A stretch of DNA of 64,000 nucleotides from Collinsella sp. (GTDB lineage: Bacteria; Actinomycetota; Coriobacteriia; Coriobacteriales; Coriobacteriaceae): contig JAGZQF010000011.1 of NCBI GenBank assembly GCA_018382295.1, positions 1 through 64,000 of the forward strand, given 5' to 3'. The notes under the pieces were generated by a model. The model was given only the letters and a program-made list of their open reading frames with translations, made no database searches and had not been told where the DNA came from. Positions within the stretch are counted from its first letter, which is position 1. Each line of letters starts with the position of its first letter. Positions 33,363 through 40,348 of the stretch are shown here, one piece after another. Made by a program: the position numbers and the translations under genes.

Positions 33363-34493
33363 ATGCCCAACAAACCCGTGAAGATCATCATGCTTACCGG
33401 ATACCTCGGTGCCGGCAAGACCACGCTGCTCAACCACATCCTCGCTAACGACGGCGGCATCCGCGCCGCCGTGATTGTCAACGATATCGGCGAGATCAAC
33501 GTCGACGCCAGCCTTATCGCCGACGGCGGTCTTTCCGAGACCGACGACCTCATCCCGCTCACCAACGGCTGCATCTGCTGCACGCTTTCGGATGACCTGG
33601 CCAACCAGCTGCAGGGCATCGCCGATTCGGGCAAGTTCGACTACATCATCATCGAGGCATCGGGCATTTGCGAGCCTATCCCCATCGCCTACACCATCTC
33701 GAGCTTCTGCGACGAGGCTAAGGTGGGCGGCGAGCCCAAGCTCGCGCTCGACAACATCGTGGCTGTGGTCGACTGCGCCCGCATGTACGACGAGTTCAAC
33801 GGCGGTCGCGACCTGCTGGCCGAGGATATCGACGAGGACGACATCGAAAGCCTGCTCATCCAGCAGATCGAGTTCTGCTCCACGCTGATCCTCAACAAGA
33901 CCGATACCGTGACGCCCGAGCAGATCGCCGAGCTCAAGGCCATCGTGCGCAGCCTGCAGAAGGACGCCGTGATTGTCGAGGCCCAAAACGGCGAGGTCCC
34001 CATGGAGGAGCTGCTCGACACCGACCGCTTCGACTTTATGCGCGCCTACAACTCCGCCGCCTGGATCGAGGCCATGGAGCATCCCGAGGAGCACGACGAC
34101 CCCGAGGTGCTCGAGTACGACATCGAGACCTTTGTGTACTCGCGCCGCAAGCCGTTTGACCTGCAGAAGTTCACCAATTTTGTTGAGCAGGAGTGGCCCG
34201 ACGAGGTCATCCGCGTCAAGGGTCCGCTGTGGCAGACCGGCGATCCGGACATGTGCTACATGTTTGAGCAGGCCGGCCACCAGATGCGCCTGATGGAGAA
34301 CGGCCTGTTTGTCGATTCGGCGCCCGAGGGCGAGAAGCAGAAGATCATCGACGAGAACCCCGAGATCATGCAGATTTGGGACGACGAGACGGGCGACCGC
34401 ATGACGAGCCTGTGCATCATCGGCCGTCACATGGACAAGGATGCGCTCATCGCCTCCCTCGATGCCTGCCTGACCGACTGGCACCGCGCCTAG
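33363..34493 (+). CDS. CobW/YjiA-family GTP-binding metallochaperone
   Basis: A 376-aa G3E GTPase. Walker A is GYLGAGKTTL, the metal-binding CxCC motif is NGCICCTLSDD, and the base-recognition motif is NKTD. The C-terminal half is a COG0523-type domain. These proteins insert or allocate zinc, cobalt or other metals to client enzymes; the metal is not evident. I chose the ATG at 33363, 4 nt after AAGGAGG. It is a single gene with its own terminator. Confidence 0.9.
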   Translation: MPNKPVKIIMLTGYLGAGKTTLLNHILANDGGIRAAVIVNDIGEINVDASLIADGGLSETDDLIPLTNGCICCTLSDDLANQLQGIADSGKFDYIIIEASGICEPIPIAYTISSFCDEAKVGGEPKLALDNIVAVVDCARMYDEFNGGRDLLAEDIDEDDIESLLIQQIEFCSTLILNKTDTVTPEQIAELKAIVRSLQKDAVIVEAQNGEVPMEELLDTDRFDFMRAYNSAAWIEAMEHPEEHDDPEVLEYDIETFVYSRRKPFDLQKFTNFVEQEWPDEVIRVKGPLWQTGDPDMCYMFEQAGHQMRLMENGLFVDSAPEGEKQKIIDENPEIMQIWDDETGDRMTSLCIIGRHMDKDALIASLDACLTDWHRA

Positions 34494-34532
34494 GTTTATC
34501 CAAGCGGGCATTTTTCCGCCTATGTAACCGCC

Positions 34533-34567
34533 AAACCACCACGAAGGTGCTCTTCGTGGTGGTTTTT
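34533..34567 (+). terminator. terminator after the CobW-like gene
   Basis: AAACCACCACGAAG pairs with CTTCGTGGTGGTTT and runs into a T5 tract, 40 bp after the stop and just before the trmL ribosome site. Confidence 0.9.
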
Positions 34568-34588
34568 CGTTCTGAGCCAAGGAGATTC

Positions 34589-35188
34589 ATGTTCAACATC
34601 GTGCTGTATGCGCCCGAGATTCCGGCCAATACGGGCAATATCGGCCGCACCTGCGTTGTCACCGGCGCCCGCCTGCATCTGGTGGAGCCGTTGGGCTTTT
34701 CGCTCGACGACAAGACGGTACGCCGCGCCGGCCTGGGCTACTGGCAAAACTTGGACGTGACGACCTATGCTGGCTGGGAGGATTTTCTTGCGCGCAACGG
34801 CCTCTCCCCTGCCGATGGTCGCCTGCATCTGCTGACCAAAAAGGCACGCCGCACCTATGCGCAGAGTACCTACCGTGATGGCGACTACTTGGTCTTTGGC
34901 AGCGAGAGCTCGGGCATTCCCGAGCCACTGCTCGCCGCGGCGCCCGCGCGCTGCGAGCGCATCCCGATGCTGCGCGATTGCGACTCGCTCGATAACGCCG
35001 AGGCTTGGGAAGCTCACGAGGAATCGCTGGGGCATACCGAGGACGGCCACGAGGCCATCCTTCAACAAGACATCTGCGGCAACTTCGTCAACCCGGACGA
35101 CTACCGCATCAGCGCACTCAACCTCTCCAACAGCGCTGCCATCGTCCTCTACGAAGCTCTCCGCCAGACCGGCTTTGCCGGCATGTAA
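34589..35188 (+). CDS. trmL: tRNA (cytidine/uridine-34-2'-O)-methyltransferase
   Basis: SPOUT-class enzyme that methylates the ribose of wobble position 34 in tRNA-Leu. The 199-aa protein shows the trefoil-knot motifs: NIVLYAPEIPANTGNIGRTC, LVEPLGFSLDDKTVRRAGLGYW, VFGSESSGIPE and the SAM-binding ALNLSNSAAIVLYEALRQTGF. AAGGAG precedes the ATG. The C-terminal insertion HEESLGHTEDGHEAILQQD is longer than in E. coli TrmL. Confidence 0.94.
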   Translation: MFNIVLYAPEIPANTGNIGRTCVVTGARLHLVEPLGFSLDDKTVRRAGLGYWQNLDVTTYAGWEDFLARNGLSPADGRLHLLTKKARRTYAQSTYRDGDYLVFGSESSGIPEPLLAAAPARCERIPMLRDCDSLDNAEAWEAHEESLGHTEDGHEAILQQDICGNFVNPDDYRISALNLSNSAAIVLYEALRQTGFAGM

Positions 35189-35318
35189 AAACCTGCCATT
35201 AGGGGACGGGGTAGAAATGGTAGTCTTTCAAACTCTCTAGTCCTTGCCAAAATGGTCTTGACATCAAATGCGGCAAAGGAACAGTCCCTTTGCCGCATTT
35301 GGCTGCTGGCAATTCACG
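35189..35318. other. repeat-bearing gap at the island boundary
   Basis: This gap marks the change from housekeeping sequence to the A+T-richer island. It holds no gene. It contains a CCTGCCATTAGGGGACGGGG fragment resembling part of the REP-like units, and one complete palindrome listed separately. Confidence 0.45.
35265..35301. repeat. REP-like palindrome (AAATGCGGCAAAGG type)
   Basis: CAAATGCGGCAAAGG and CCTTTGCCGCATTTG arms surround an AACAGT-like centre. The core AAGGNAC-GTCCCTTT is shared with the palindromes at 39089, 40314 and 44041, while the outer arms differ but still pair. Confidence 0.62.
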
Positions 35319-36383
35319 TCAGAATTCAACTTCAAATACAAACGACTGCCGGAGTTCTCGCTTAGCTTGGCTTGTCAGGCTCGAATTCGCCCTTATGTTC
35401 AGCTTGCTGCACGCCTCGTCGATAGCCATGGCAAGTGATACAGACATGGTCATGGTCGTTTCGCTTTTCAATTCGACCCGATAGCTCTTCGCCTTGTTTT
35501 TATCCTCTCCACCGCATCTCGTCTCGATTAACAAGAGAATATCTGAGTCATGGGCATACCAATGGAGTTCAGGGCGCTGTGGAACCATGTCACCCTCGAA
35601 TTCCTGTGTAAACAGAATTTTCTTCTCATTCCTCGTTGAATCGTTCAAGGAACCGTCGATTCGAACCGAGCCCTTCTTTCCCGCCTTGACATCTCCCTTA
35701 ATCTGGTGACCTCGCCGAATTTCCTCGTACTCCGTCACTTCCAGCTTGCAGCGCTTCGCGCCAAGCATGAATGCGATCCGTCTCAACTCGGCCATCTTGT
35801 CTTGTTGCATGGTTGCGAAATAAGAGTCAAGGTCAACAAAGCGAGACCGATCAAAAGCATCTATGTAATATGTGGAATAAAGAGATGGTTTAGGATAGAA
35901 AGACAGCTCGCTATCCCCGATTGCCTCGCGGTACAGATTGAAAATCTGCGTACCCTTAACAGTATCCAGCCAACCAATAGCATCCCTACAGACGTCGATG
36001 CCCCGGCGCTCGTTTCCGTCAACAATTCGAATCATGTTCGGCAAATGGAATGAAGGGCTCTGATAGGTCTCTTTGGTTACCGGCCTGTATCTATTGAGCT
36101 GCTGCTGGTATGCCCAATCGTTGACCGCGTCACCGATATCCGCAGCAGCACCAGCCGCACCATCGGCCGCATCAGCAATAGCTGCCAAGGCGTCATCGGC
36201 CATCGGAGTTGCAGCACGCATTGCACCATCGGCAACTTTCTGTACGATTGCAACCGCGCCCGCCATCGCGCTTCCGGCGCCATCAACCAACCCGGCAGCG
36301 GCCTTACGGATATCAAAGCCCTGCTTATGTCGCGGTAGCCCCTCCCTTTCGGCAACAACGGCCAGATCGTCTTTATCCTCCAT
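35319..36383 (-). CDS. hypothetical protein with Ala-rich helical N-terminal region
   Basis: A 354-aa protein I do not recognise. Residues 25-95 are an Ala/Asp/Gly-rich helical stretch (KAAAGLVDGAGSAMAGAV and similar) that could form amphipathic or membrane-associated helices. Residues 100-354 are mixed alpha/beta with a conserved-looking RGIDVCRDAIGWLDTVKG segment and a C-terminal strand FVFEVEF. A good GGAGG site, overlapping the end of a 43-aa frame, precedes the ATG. Codon and base use are A+T-richer than the flanks, suggesting horizontal transfer together with the following genes. Confidence 0.6.
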   Translation of the reverse strand: MEDKDDLAVVAEREGLPRHKQGFDIRKAAAGLVDGAGSAMAGAVAIVQKVADGAMRAATPMADDALAAIADAADGAAGAAADIGDAVNDWAYQQQLNRYRPVTKETYQSPSFHLPNMIRIVDGNERRGIDVCRDAIGWLDTVKGTQIFNLYREAIGDSELSFYPKPSLYSTYYIDAFDRSRFVDLDSYFATMQQDKMAELRRIAFMLGAKRCKLEVTEYEEIRRGHQIKGDVKAGKKGSVRIDGSLNDSTRNEKKILFTQEFEGDMVPQRPELHWYAHDSDILLLIETRCGGEDKNKAKSYRVELKSETTMTMSVSLAMAIDEACSKLNIRANSSLTSQAKRELRQSFVFEVEF

Positions 36384-36392
36384 GATGACCTC

Positions 36393-36524
36393 CTATTTCC
36401 GATAGTCGAAATCAACCGTATATTCATCGCCAAATGCCGAGTTGAAGGTAGTGTCGAGAAAGGTGGCGTAGTGCCCGATCAGAAGCGAGCCGGCCCCAGC
36501 GATCTGTTGCCGTTTATCCAACAT
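36393..36524 (-). CDS. 43-aa hypothetical protein
   Basis: A short frame that begins MLDKRQQIAGAGS and ends EYTVDFDYRK. AGGGGTG lies upstream of its ATG at 36524. Its stop overlaps the ribosome site of the 354-aa gene, and it lies just behind the DUF4230 gene, so it looks like a real operon member. No family recognised; the middle (SLLIGHYATFLDTTFNSAFG) is moderately hydrophobic. Confidence 0.5.
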   Translation of the reverse strand: MLDKRQQIAGAGSLLIGHYATFLDTTFNSAFGDEYTVDFDYRK

Positions 36525-36535
36525 GCTATTCACCC

Positions 36536-37180
36536 CTACTCAAACGCAACGTCAACATTGACGTCATCGCCGCATAGGGCTTTGACCTGTTTTTCGATAA
36601 GGGCGCAGGCTCTATCATCAGATTCTTGGAGCATATTGCTTTCCTTGACCTTCTTGGTCTGCTCTTTCTTTGCCTGTTTCAATAACGTGTTTAGATCATC
36701 CGTGCTTACTTGATTCCAGTTAAGAAAACCATTGTCCTCAACATATTTCTTAAGCGTATTGGGGTCTGTCGAGAACGAAGTGATCTCCGAGTGAGGCAGT
36801 ATAACCTTTACGCTCTTGACCTCTGAATTCTTATCGGCCATATTAGCCCGTACGATTGTAACCTTCATCTTATCGGCATTGATCCCGATGTCAGCCTTGC
36901 CGTCAATCGTTGCGACATATCGCTTAGACGTAAAGGGGTTTTCCCACCCAAGCGGATTGCCCGCCTCATCAATTGAAAGTAGCTGGGTGAAATTGTACTC
37001 GTACGTCACGAGCTTAACGACTGGCGTGATCTCCTCGCGAATCGAATCATCGCTGATCGTTGTAGGATTACGCGTCAATGACATCCAGATACCCCAGGCA
37101 ACCGCTAGAACCGTAACAACGACTAACCCGCCAAAGGCAACCTTTTGCGGTATCGTTGTAAGAAATTTTGTTTTTGCCAT
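36536..37180 (-). CDS. DUF4230-like membrane-anchored protein
   Basis: A 214-aa protein with one N-terminal transmembrane helix (about residues 14-33, VAFGGLVVVTVLAVAWGIWM) and an outer domain. EEITPVVKLVTYEYNFTQLLS, VATIDGKADIGINADKM and the final EKQVKALCGDDVNVDVAFE match what I know of DUF4230 proteins. Function is unknown; the architecture resembles a secreted-face band-7-like or sensor domain. It precedes the 43-aa and 354-aa genes on the same strand. Confidence 0.7.
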   Translation of the reverse strand: MAKTKFLTTIPQKVAFGGLVVVTVLAVAWGIWMSLTRNPTTISDDSIREEITPVVKLVTYEYNFTQLLSIDEAGNPLGWENPFTSKRYVATIDGKADIGINADKMKVTIVRANMADKNSEVKSVKVILPHSEITSFSTDPNTLKKYVEDNGFLNWNQVSTDDLNTLLKQAKKEQTKKVKESNMLQESDDRACALIEKQVKALCGDDVNVDVAFE

Positions 37181-37271
37181 CCTGTTTCACCTTTCCTTTA
37201 TTGCCCCGACGTTCCCATCATCTTCCAGCGCGAGCATGATGGCACGAATCATTCCGTCAACGGCTCAATGC

Positions 37272-37306
37272 AAAGCGCGACCGTTCGGAGAAAACGGCCG
37301 CGCTTT
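37272..37306 (-). terminator. hairpin between the lipoprotein and DUF4230 genes
   Basis: AAAGCGCG and CGCGCTTT (37272-37279 and 37299-37306) with further CCGTT/AACGG pairing form a strong stem. It probably ends the lipoprotein transcript before the DUF4230 gene. Confidence 0.65.
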
Positions 37307-37324
37307 CTTTTCAATTCCCGCGAA

Positions 37325-38137
37325 CTATTCCTTGACGCTGTAACCCGACACCGTCGGCGCAAGCCTCGAGGCGTCAACCTCGCTCATTACCTCAAACTTC
37401 ACCTTCTCGCCAGGCGCCCAGGCAGATGCATCTGCGTAGCATTCTTCCGCCCTCACACCATCGGCATCGTAAAGGGCAACGTTTAGATAAACGTTTTCGA
37501 ACGATATGTCAGAGGTGTTTTCGACGATTGCAGCGTACGTATAGAGACCGTAGCCATCATCACTTTTCTCAAAGTTCGCCGATGAGAGCAAACCGTTGAT
37601 AACCTCATCGTTATGCGTCTTCTCCTCTACGGTCCTACCGTTCTTAATCAGCTCGTCAAACTCATCTTGATACTCGTCATCGACTGTTAAGTCATATCGA
37701 TCAACCAGTTTCTTAAGCTGTGCGGATCGTGCGTCGTAGGCCTTTTCCCATTCCTCGTAGTACTTAGGATCAGATTCCGCATACTTCTTGGTAACATCAA
37801 GCTGATCGTCAAGCAGGTTGAGATAGGCGATGACATCTTCCTGCATCTTAGTGTCTTTAAAAGGCGCCTTTTTGAGTTCTTTGTCGTTATCGATCTCGGT
37901 TTTAATTATCTCTTTTCGCACTTTATTCGAGCTTAGATCAGCATCTTCTCCAAGCGATTCGATATAATCCGACCGCTTTTGATAACCTTGAGCGATCACA
38001 GCCATTGCACGGTCATCGGCATAATCAGGTTCAGCGTTTTTCTTCTCAGACTGCGAACAGCCGCTCAGCAGAAGCGCCCCACAAAACACCATCGCAAATA
38101 GCGCGGTCACCAGAGCCATTCCATAACGCCTTTTCAT
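37325..38137 (-). CDS. lipoprotein with C-terminal FxLYD-like domain
   Basis: A 270-aa predicted lipoprotein. A signal peptide (MKRRYGMALVTALFAMVFCGA) ends in the lipobox LLSGC, so the mature protein is anchored on the outer face of the membrane. The middle is charged and helical (about residues 40-180). The C terminus (IVENTSDISFENVYLNVALYDADG) resembles an FxLYD domain. Start: ATG at 38137 with AAAGGAGG upstream. The ligand is unknown. It is probably part of the same acquired island as the DUF4230 gene. Confidence 0.7.
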   Translation of the reverse strand: MKRRYGMALVTALFAMVFCGALLLSGCSQSEKKNAEPDYADDRAMAVIAQGYQKRSDYIESLGEDADLSSNKVRKEIIKTEIDNDKELKKAPFKDTKMQEDVIAYLNLLDDQLDVTKKYAESDPKYYEEWEKAYDARSAQLKKLVDRYDLTVDDEYQDEFDELIKNGRTVEEKTHNDEVINGLLSSANFEKSDDGYGLYTYAAIVENTSDISFENVYLNVALYDADGVRAEECYADASAWAPGEKVKFEVMSEVDASRLAPTVSGYSVKE

Positions 38138-38298
38138 TTCGTCCTCCTTTAAATACAAAACACGATATCTAGCCCCTCGTCAAAAAGCAGACGAATTGGC
38201 AACGCGGTGGCACTATTTGGTTCAAGGGCGTGAACAGGACAAACATCGAGGGAAGGAGTGAGCTCTGTTCAATAAACTCCCCTCGTCAAAATGTCTAG

Positions 38299-38934
38299 CT
38301 AAAGAAGACGGACAGACGACGAACGGTCAAAACTAGTCGCGTCCGCCCGTCTCCAACGATCGAATGTCGATGCGCTGACGTTCAAAAGCGCAGCAGCCTC
38401 TCGCCTCGTAACCTCACCCCCTTCGAATAATTTGATGACATCGCGATAGCTATCTGGACGTTCGAATGCCGGCCTTCCAAATTTCACGCCACGCAAACGC
38501 GCCGACGCGATGCCCTCCGCCTGGCGTTGCTTGATGTTTTCGCGCTCTAGCTGCGCCACGTAGCTCAAGATCTGAAGGACCAGATCTGCCATGAACGTTC
38601 CCGTGATGCCATCGGGCTGCTCGCGCGTATCGAGCAGCGGCATATCAAGAACCACGATGGCAGCGTTCCTATCCACCGTGATACGTCGCCACTCATCGAG
38701 GACTTCGCGATAATTGCGACCCAAACGATCGATACTTTTGATCACGAGAACGTCACCCGCGCGCAACCTGCGAAGAAGACGTTGGTACTGGGGACGCTTA
38801 AAGTCCTTACCGCTTGCCTTGTCAGCATAAATCTGGCTCCGTTGCACAGGAAACCTCCCTAGTGCGTCTAACTGGCGGTCCAAGTTCTGGTCCGCGGAAG
38901 AGACACGCGCATACCCAAAGATTCGATTGTCCAT
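38299..38934 (-). CDS. serine recombinase (resolvase/invertase family)
   Basis: A 211-aa small serine recombinase. The catalytic domain has Ser12 in YARVSSADQ, the conserved Arg in DRLGRNYREVL and a long E-helix region. The C terminus is a helix-turn-helix (VTRREAAALLNVSASTFDRWRR). It catalyses resolution or inversion between short sites. It lies at the edge of the A+T-richer island, so it may have mobilised it or be a remnant of the element that brought it. No transposase is seen next to it. Confidence 0.9.
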   Translation of the reverse strand: MDNRIFGYARVSSADQNLDRQLDALGRFPVQRSQIYADKASGKDFKRPQYQRLLRRLRAGDVLVIKSIDRLGRNYREVLDEWRRITVDRNAAIVVLDMPLLDTREQPDGITGTFMADLVLQILSYVAQLERENIKQRQAEGIASARLRGVKFGRPAFERPDSYRDVIKLFEGGEVTRREAAALLNVSASTFDRWRRADATSFDRSSSVRLL

Positions 38935-39206
38935 AATTGCCCCTATCGGCTACCTCTTGGCAGCATCAGCTCAAGCGAGAGCCCACTCACTATAGGGCGT
39001 GCAAATTTCGCGAATGGGTTGAGGTCATTTTGGCCCTCAGGCACAAGCTATTCAAGTGCCATGCCGACAGATGCTGGCTTTTATTTTGAATGTGACAAAG
39101 GGACAGTCCCTTTGTCACATTGGGGCACCAAATAATGAGCCATCGTTTTTAATCAGAATTTACTAGAATAAAATGAAGTTAAACGGCGATGTGAAAGGAG
39201 AGCCTT
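38935..39206. other. intergenic region between recombinase and ATPase 1
   Basis: It contains a 15-nt stretch (38985-38999) identical to the downstream half of the T7 RNA polymerase promoter consensus, a REP-like palindrome (39089-39121) and the promoter and AAAGGAG ribosome site of the ATPase gene. No small gene was found. Confidence 0.45.
39089..39121. repeat. REP-like palindrome (TGTGACAAAGGGAC type), copy 1
   Basis: A perfect 16-nt inverted repeat with a single central base: AATGTGACAAAGGGAC, A, GTCCCTTTGTCACATT. It lies 85 bp before the first ATPase gene. Close copies lie at 40314 and 44041. Confidence 0.75.
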
Positions 39207-40307
39207 GTGGAATATCTCGAGAACCCGTTTACCCCCAGTTTTGGTGAGGTTCCTGCCCATCTCGCCGGCAGACAACAGATTATTCGGGATTTGGACCGTG
39301 CCTTCTTGAGCCAGCGCAGACGCCCGGAATTGACCTCGATCTTCTCAGGCGCGCGTGGAACCGGTAAAACCGCACTCATGTCATCGCTCGCGACAAGAGC
39401 GGAATCCCACGGATGGATAGCGGTAAAGACGACCGCGCTCTCGGGAATGCTTGAGGAAATCGAGCTCGGGGCGAAACGTGCTGCAGGCCATCTCATCGAC
39501 CCGTCTAACAACTTCGAAGTCACCGGTCTCGGAATTGCACCGCTCGGCAGTATCGAGGTCAATCGCGTTCACGATGCCTCGACCTGGCGGTATCGTATGA
39601 GCGACATCATCGACCAGCTCAACGAGGCGGGCACGGGTCTGCTCGTCACGGTTGATGAGGTCGACCCGACGCTCGACGAGATGATCCAGCTCGCAGCCAC
39701 GTATCAGCACTTTGTGACCGATGGGAAACGCGTCGCCCTACTCATGGCTGGACTTCCCAACAACGTCTCGACGTTGCTGAACCACAAGACGGTCTCGTTC
39801 CTTCGCCGTGCCCAGCAATATCATCTGGGGCGTATCGCCGACTACGATGTACGCGAGGCCTTGATCCGAACGATCCAGGAAAACGACCGTTTGGCGGATG
39901 CCGAGGGAATCGATAAGGCCGTTCGCTCGATTTCGGGCTTTCCTTTCCTTTTGCAGCTTGTGGGTTACCGCGCCTGGGATCTCACGAGCAACTCGAGGGA
40001 AATATCATCTCGCGACTTTGACCAGGGAATCAAAATCGCACGCGACGAAATGGACGACCGGATCCTCGCGGCGACCTATCGGGAACTCACTGCAGAGGAC
40101 AAGCGATTCCTCATCGCCATGCTCGATGACGAGGAAGAGTCCACCACCGCCGACCTTGTCGAACGCCTTAAGCGTTCGCCGCAACAGGTCTCCCGCTACC
40201 GGCGCCGCATGATAGACGCAGGCATTATTGGGGAACGCGGGCGCGGTATCGTCGCTTTTGAATTACCGTTCTTCCGCGACTATCTCGCCGCTCAATGCGT
40301 GAAATAG
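39207..40307 (+). CDS. AAA/STAND-type ATPase with C-terminal winged helix, paralogue 1
   Basis: A 366-aa archaeal-ATPase-like P-loop protein. Short N-terminal MEYLENPFTPSFGEVPAHLAGR, Walker A GARGTGKTAL (about residues 48-57), Walker B LLVTVDEVDP, sensor VALLMAGLPNN, then a helical lid and a winged-helix-like C terminus (LVERLKRSPQQVSRYRRRMIDAGIIGERGRG). The GTG start follows AAAGGAG. It is similar to the protein at 42855. Such proteins often work as nucleic-acid-linked switches; the role is unknown. It is bracketed by two nearly identical palindromes. Confidence 0.75.
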   Translation: MEYLENPFTPSFGEVPAHLAGRQQIIRDLDRAFLSQRRRPELTSIFSGARGTGKTALMSSLATRAESHGWIAVKTTALSGMLEEIELGAKRAAGHLIDPSNNFEVTGLGIAPLGSIEVNRVHDASTWRYRMSDIIDQLNEAGTGLLVTVDEVDPTLDEMIQLAATYQHFVTDGKRVALLMAGLPNNVSTLLNHKTVSFLRRAQQYHLGRIADYDVREALIRTIQENDRLADAEGIDKAVRSISGFPFLLQLVGYRAWDLTSNSREISSRDFDQGIKIARDEMDDRILAATYRELTAEDKRFLIAMLDDEEESTTADLVERLKRSPQQVSRYRRRMIDAGIIGERGRGIVAFELPFFRDYLAAQCVK

Positions 40308-40313
40308 GCATCG

Positions 40314-40344
40314 ATGTGACAAAGGGACTGTTCCTTTGTCACAT
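40314..40344. repeat. REP-like palindrome, copy 2
   Basis: ATGTGACAAAGG and CCTTTGTCACAT arms with a GACTGTT centre. It begins 7 bp after the ATPase 1 stop and ends 5 bp before the stop of the UvrA-like gene on the opposite strand, so it separates the two convergent genes. Confidence 0.75.
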
Positions 40345-40348
40345 TCGG

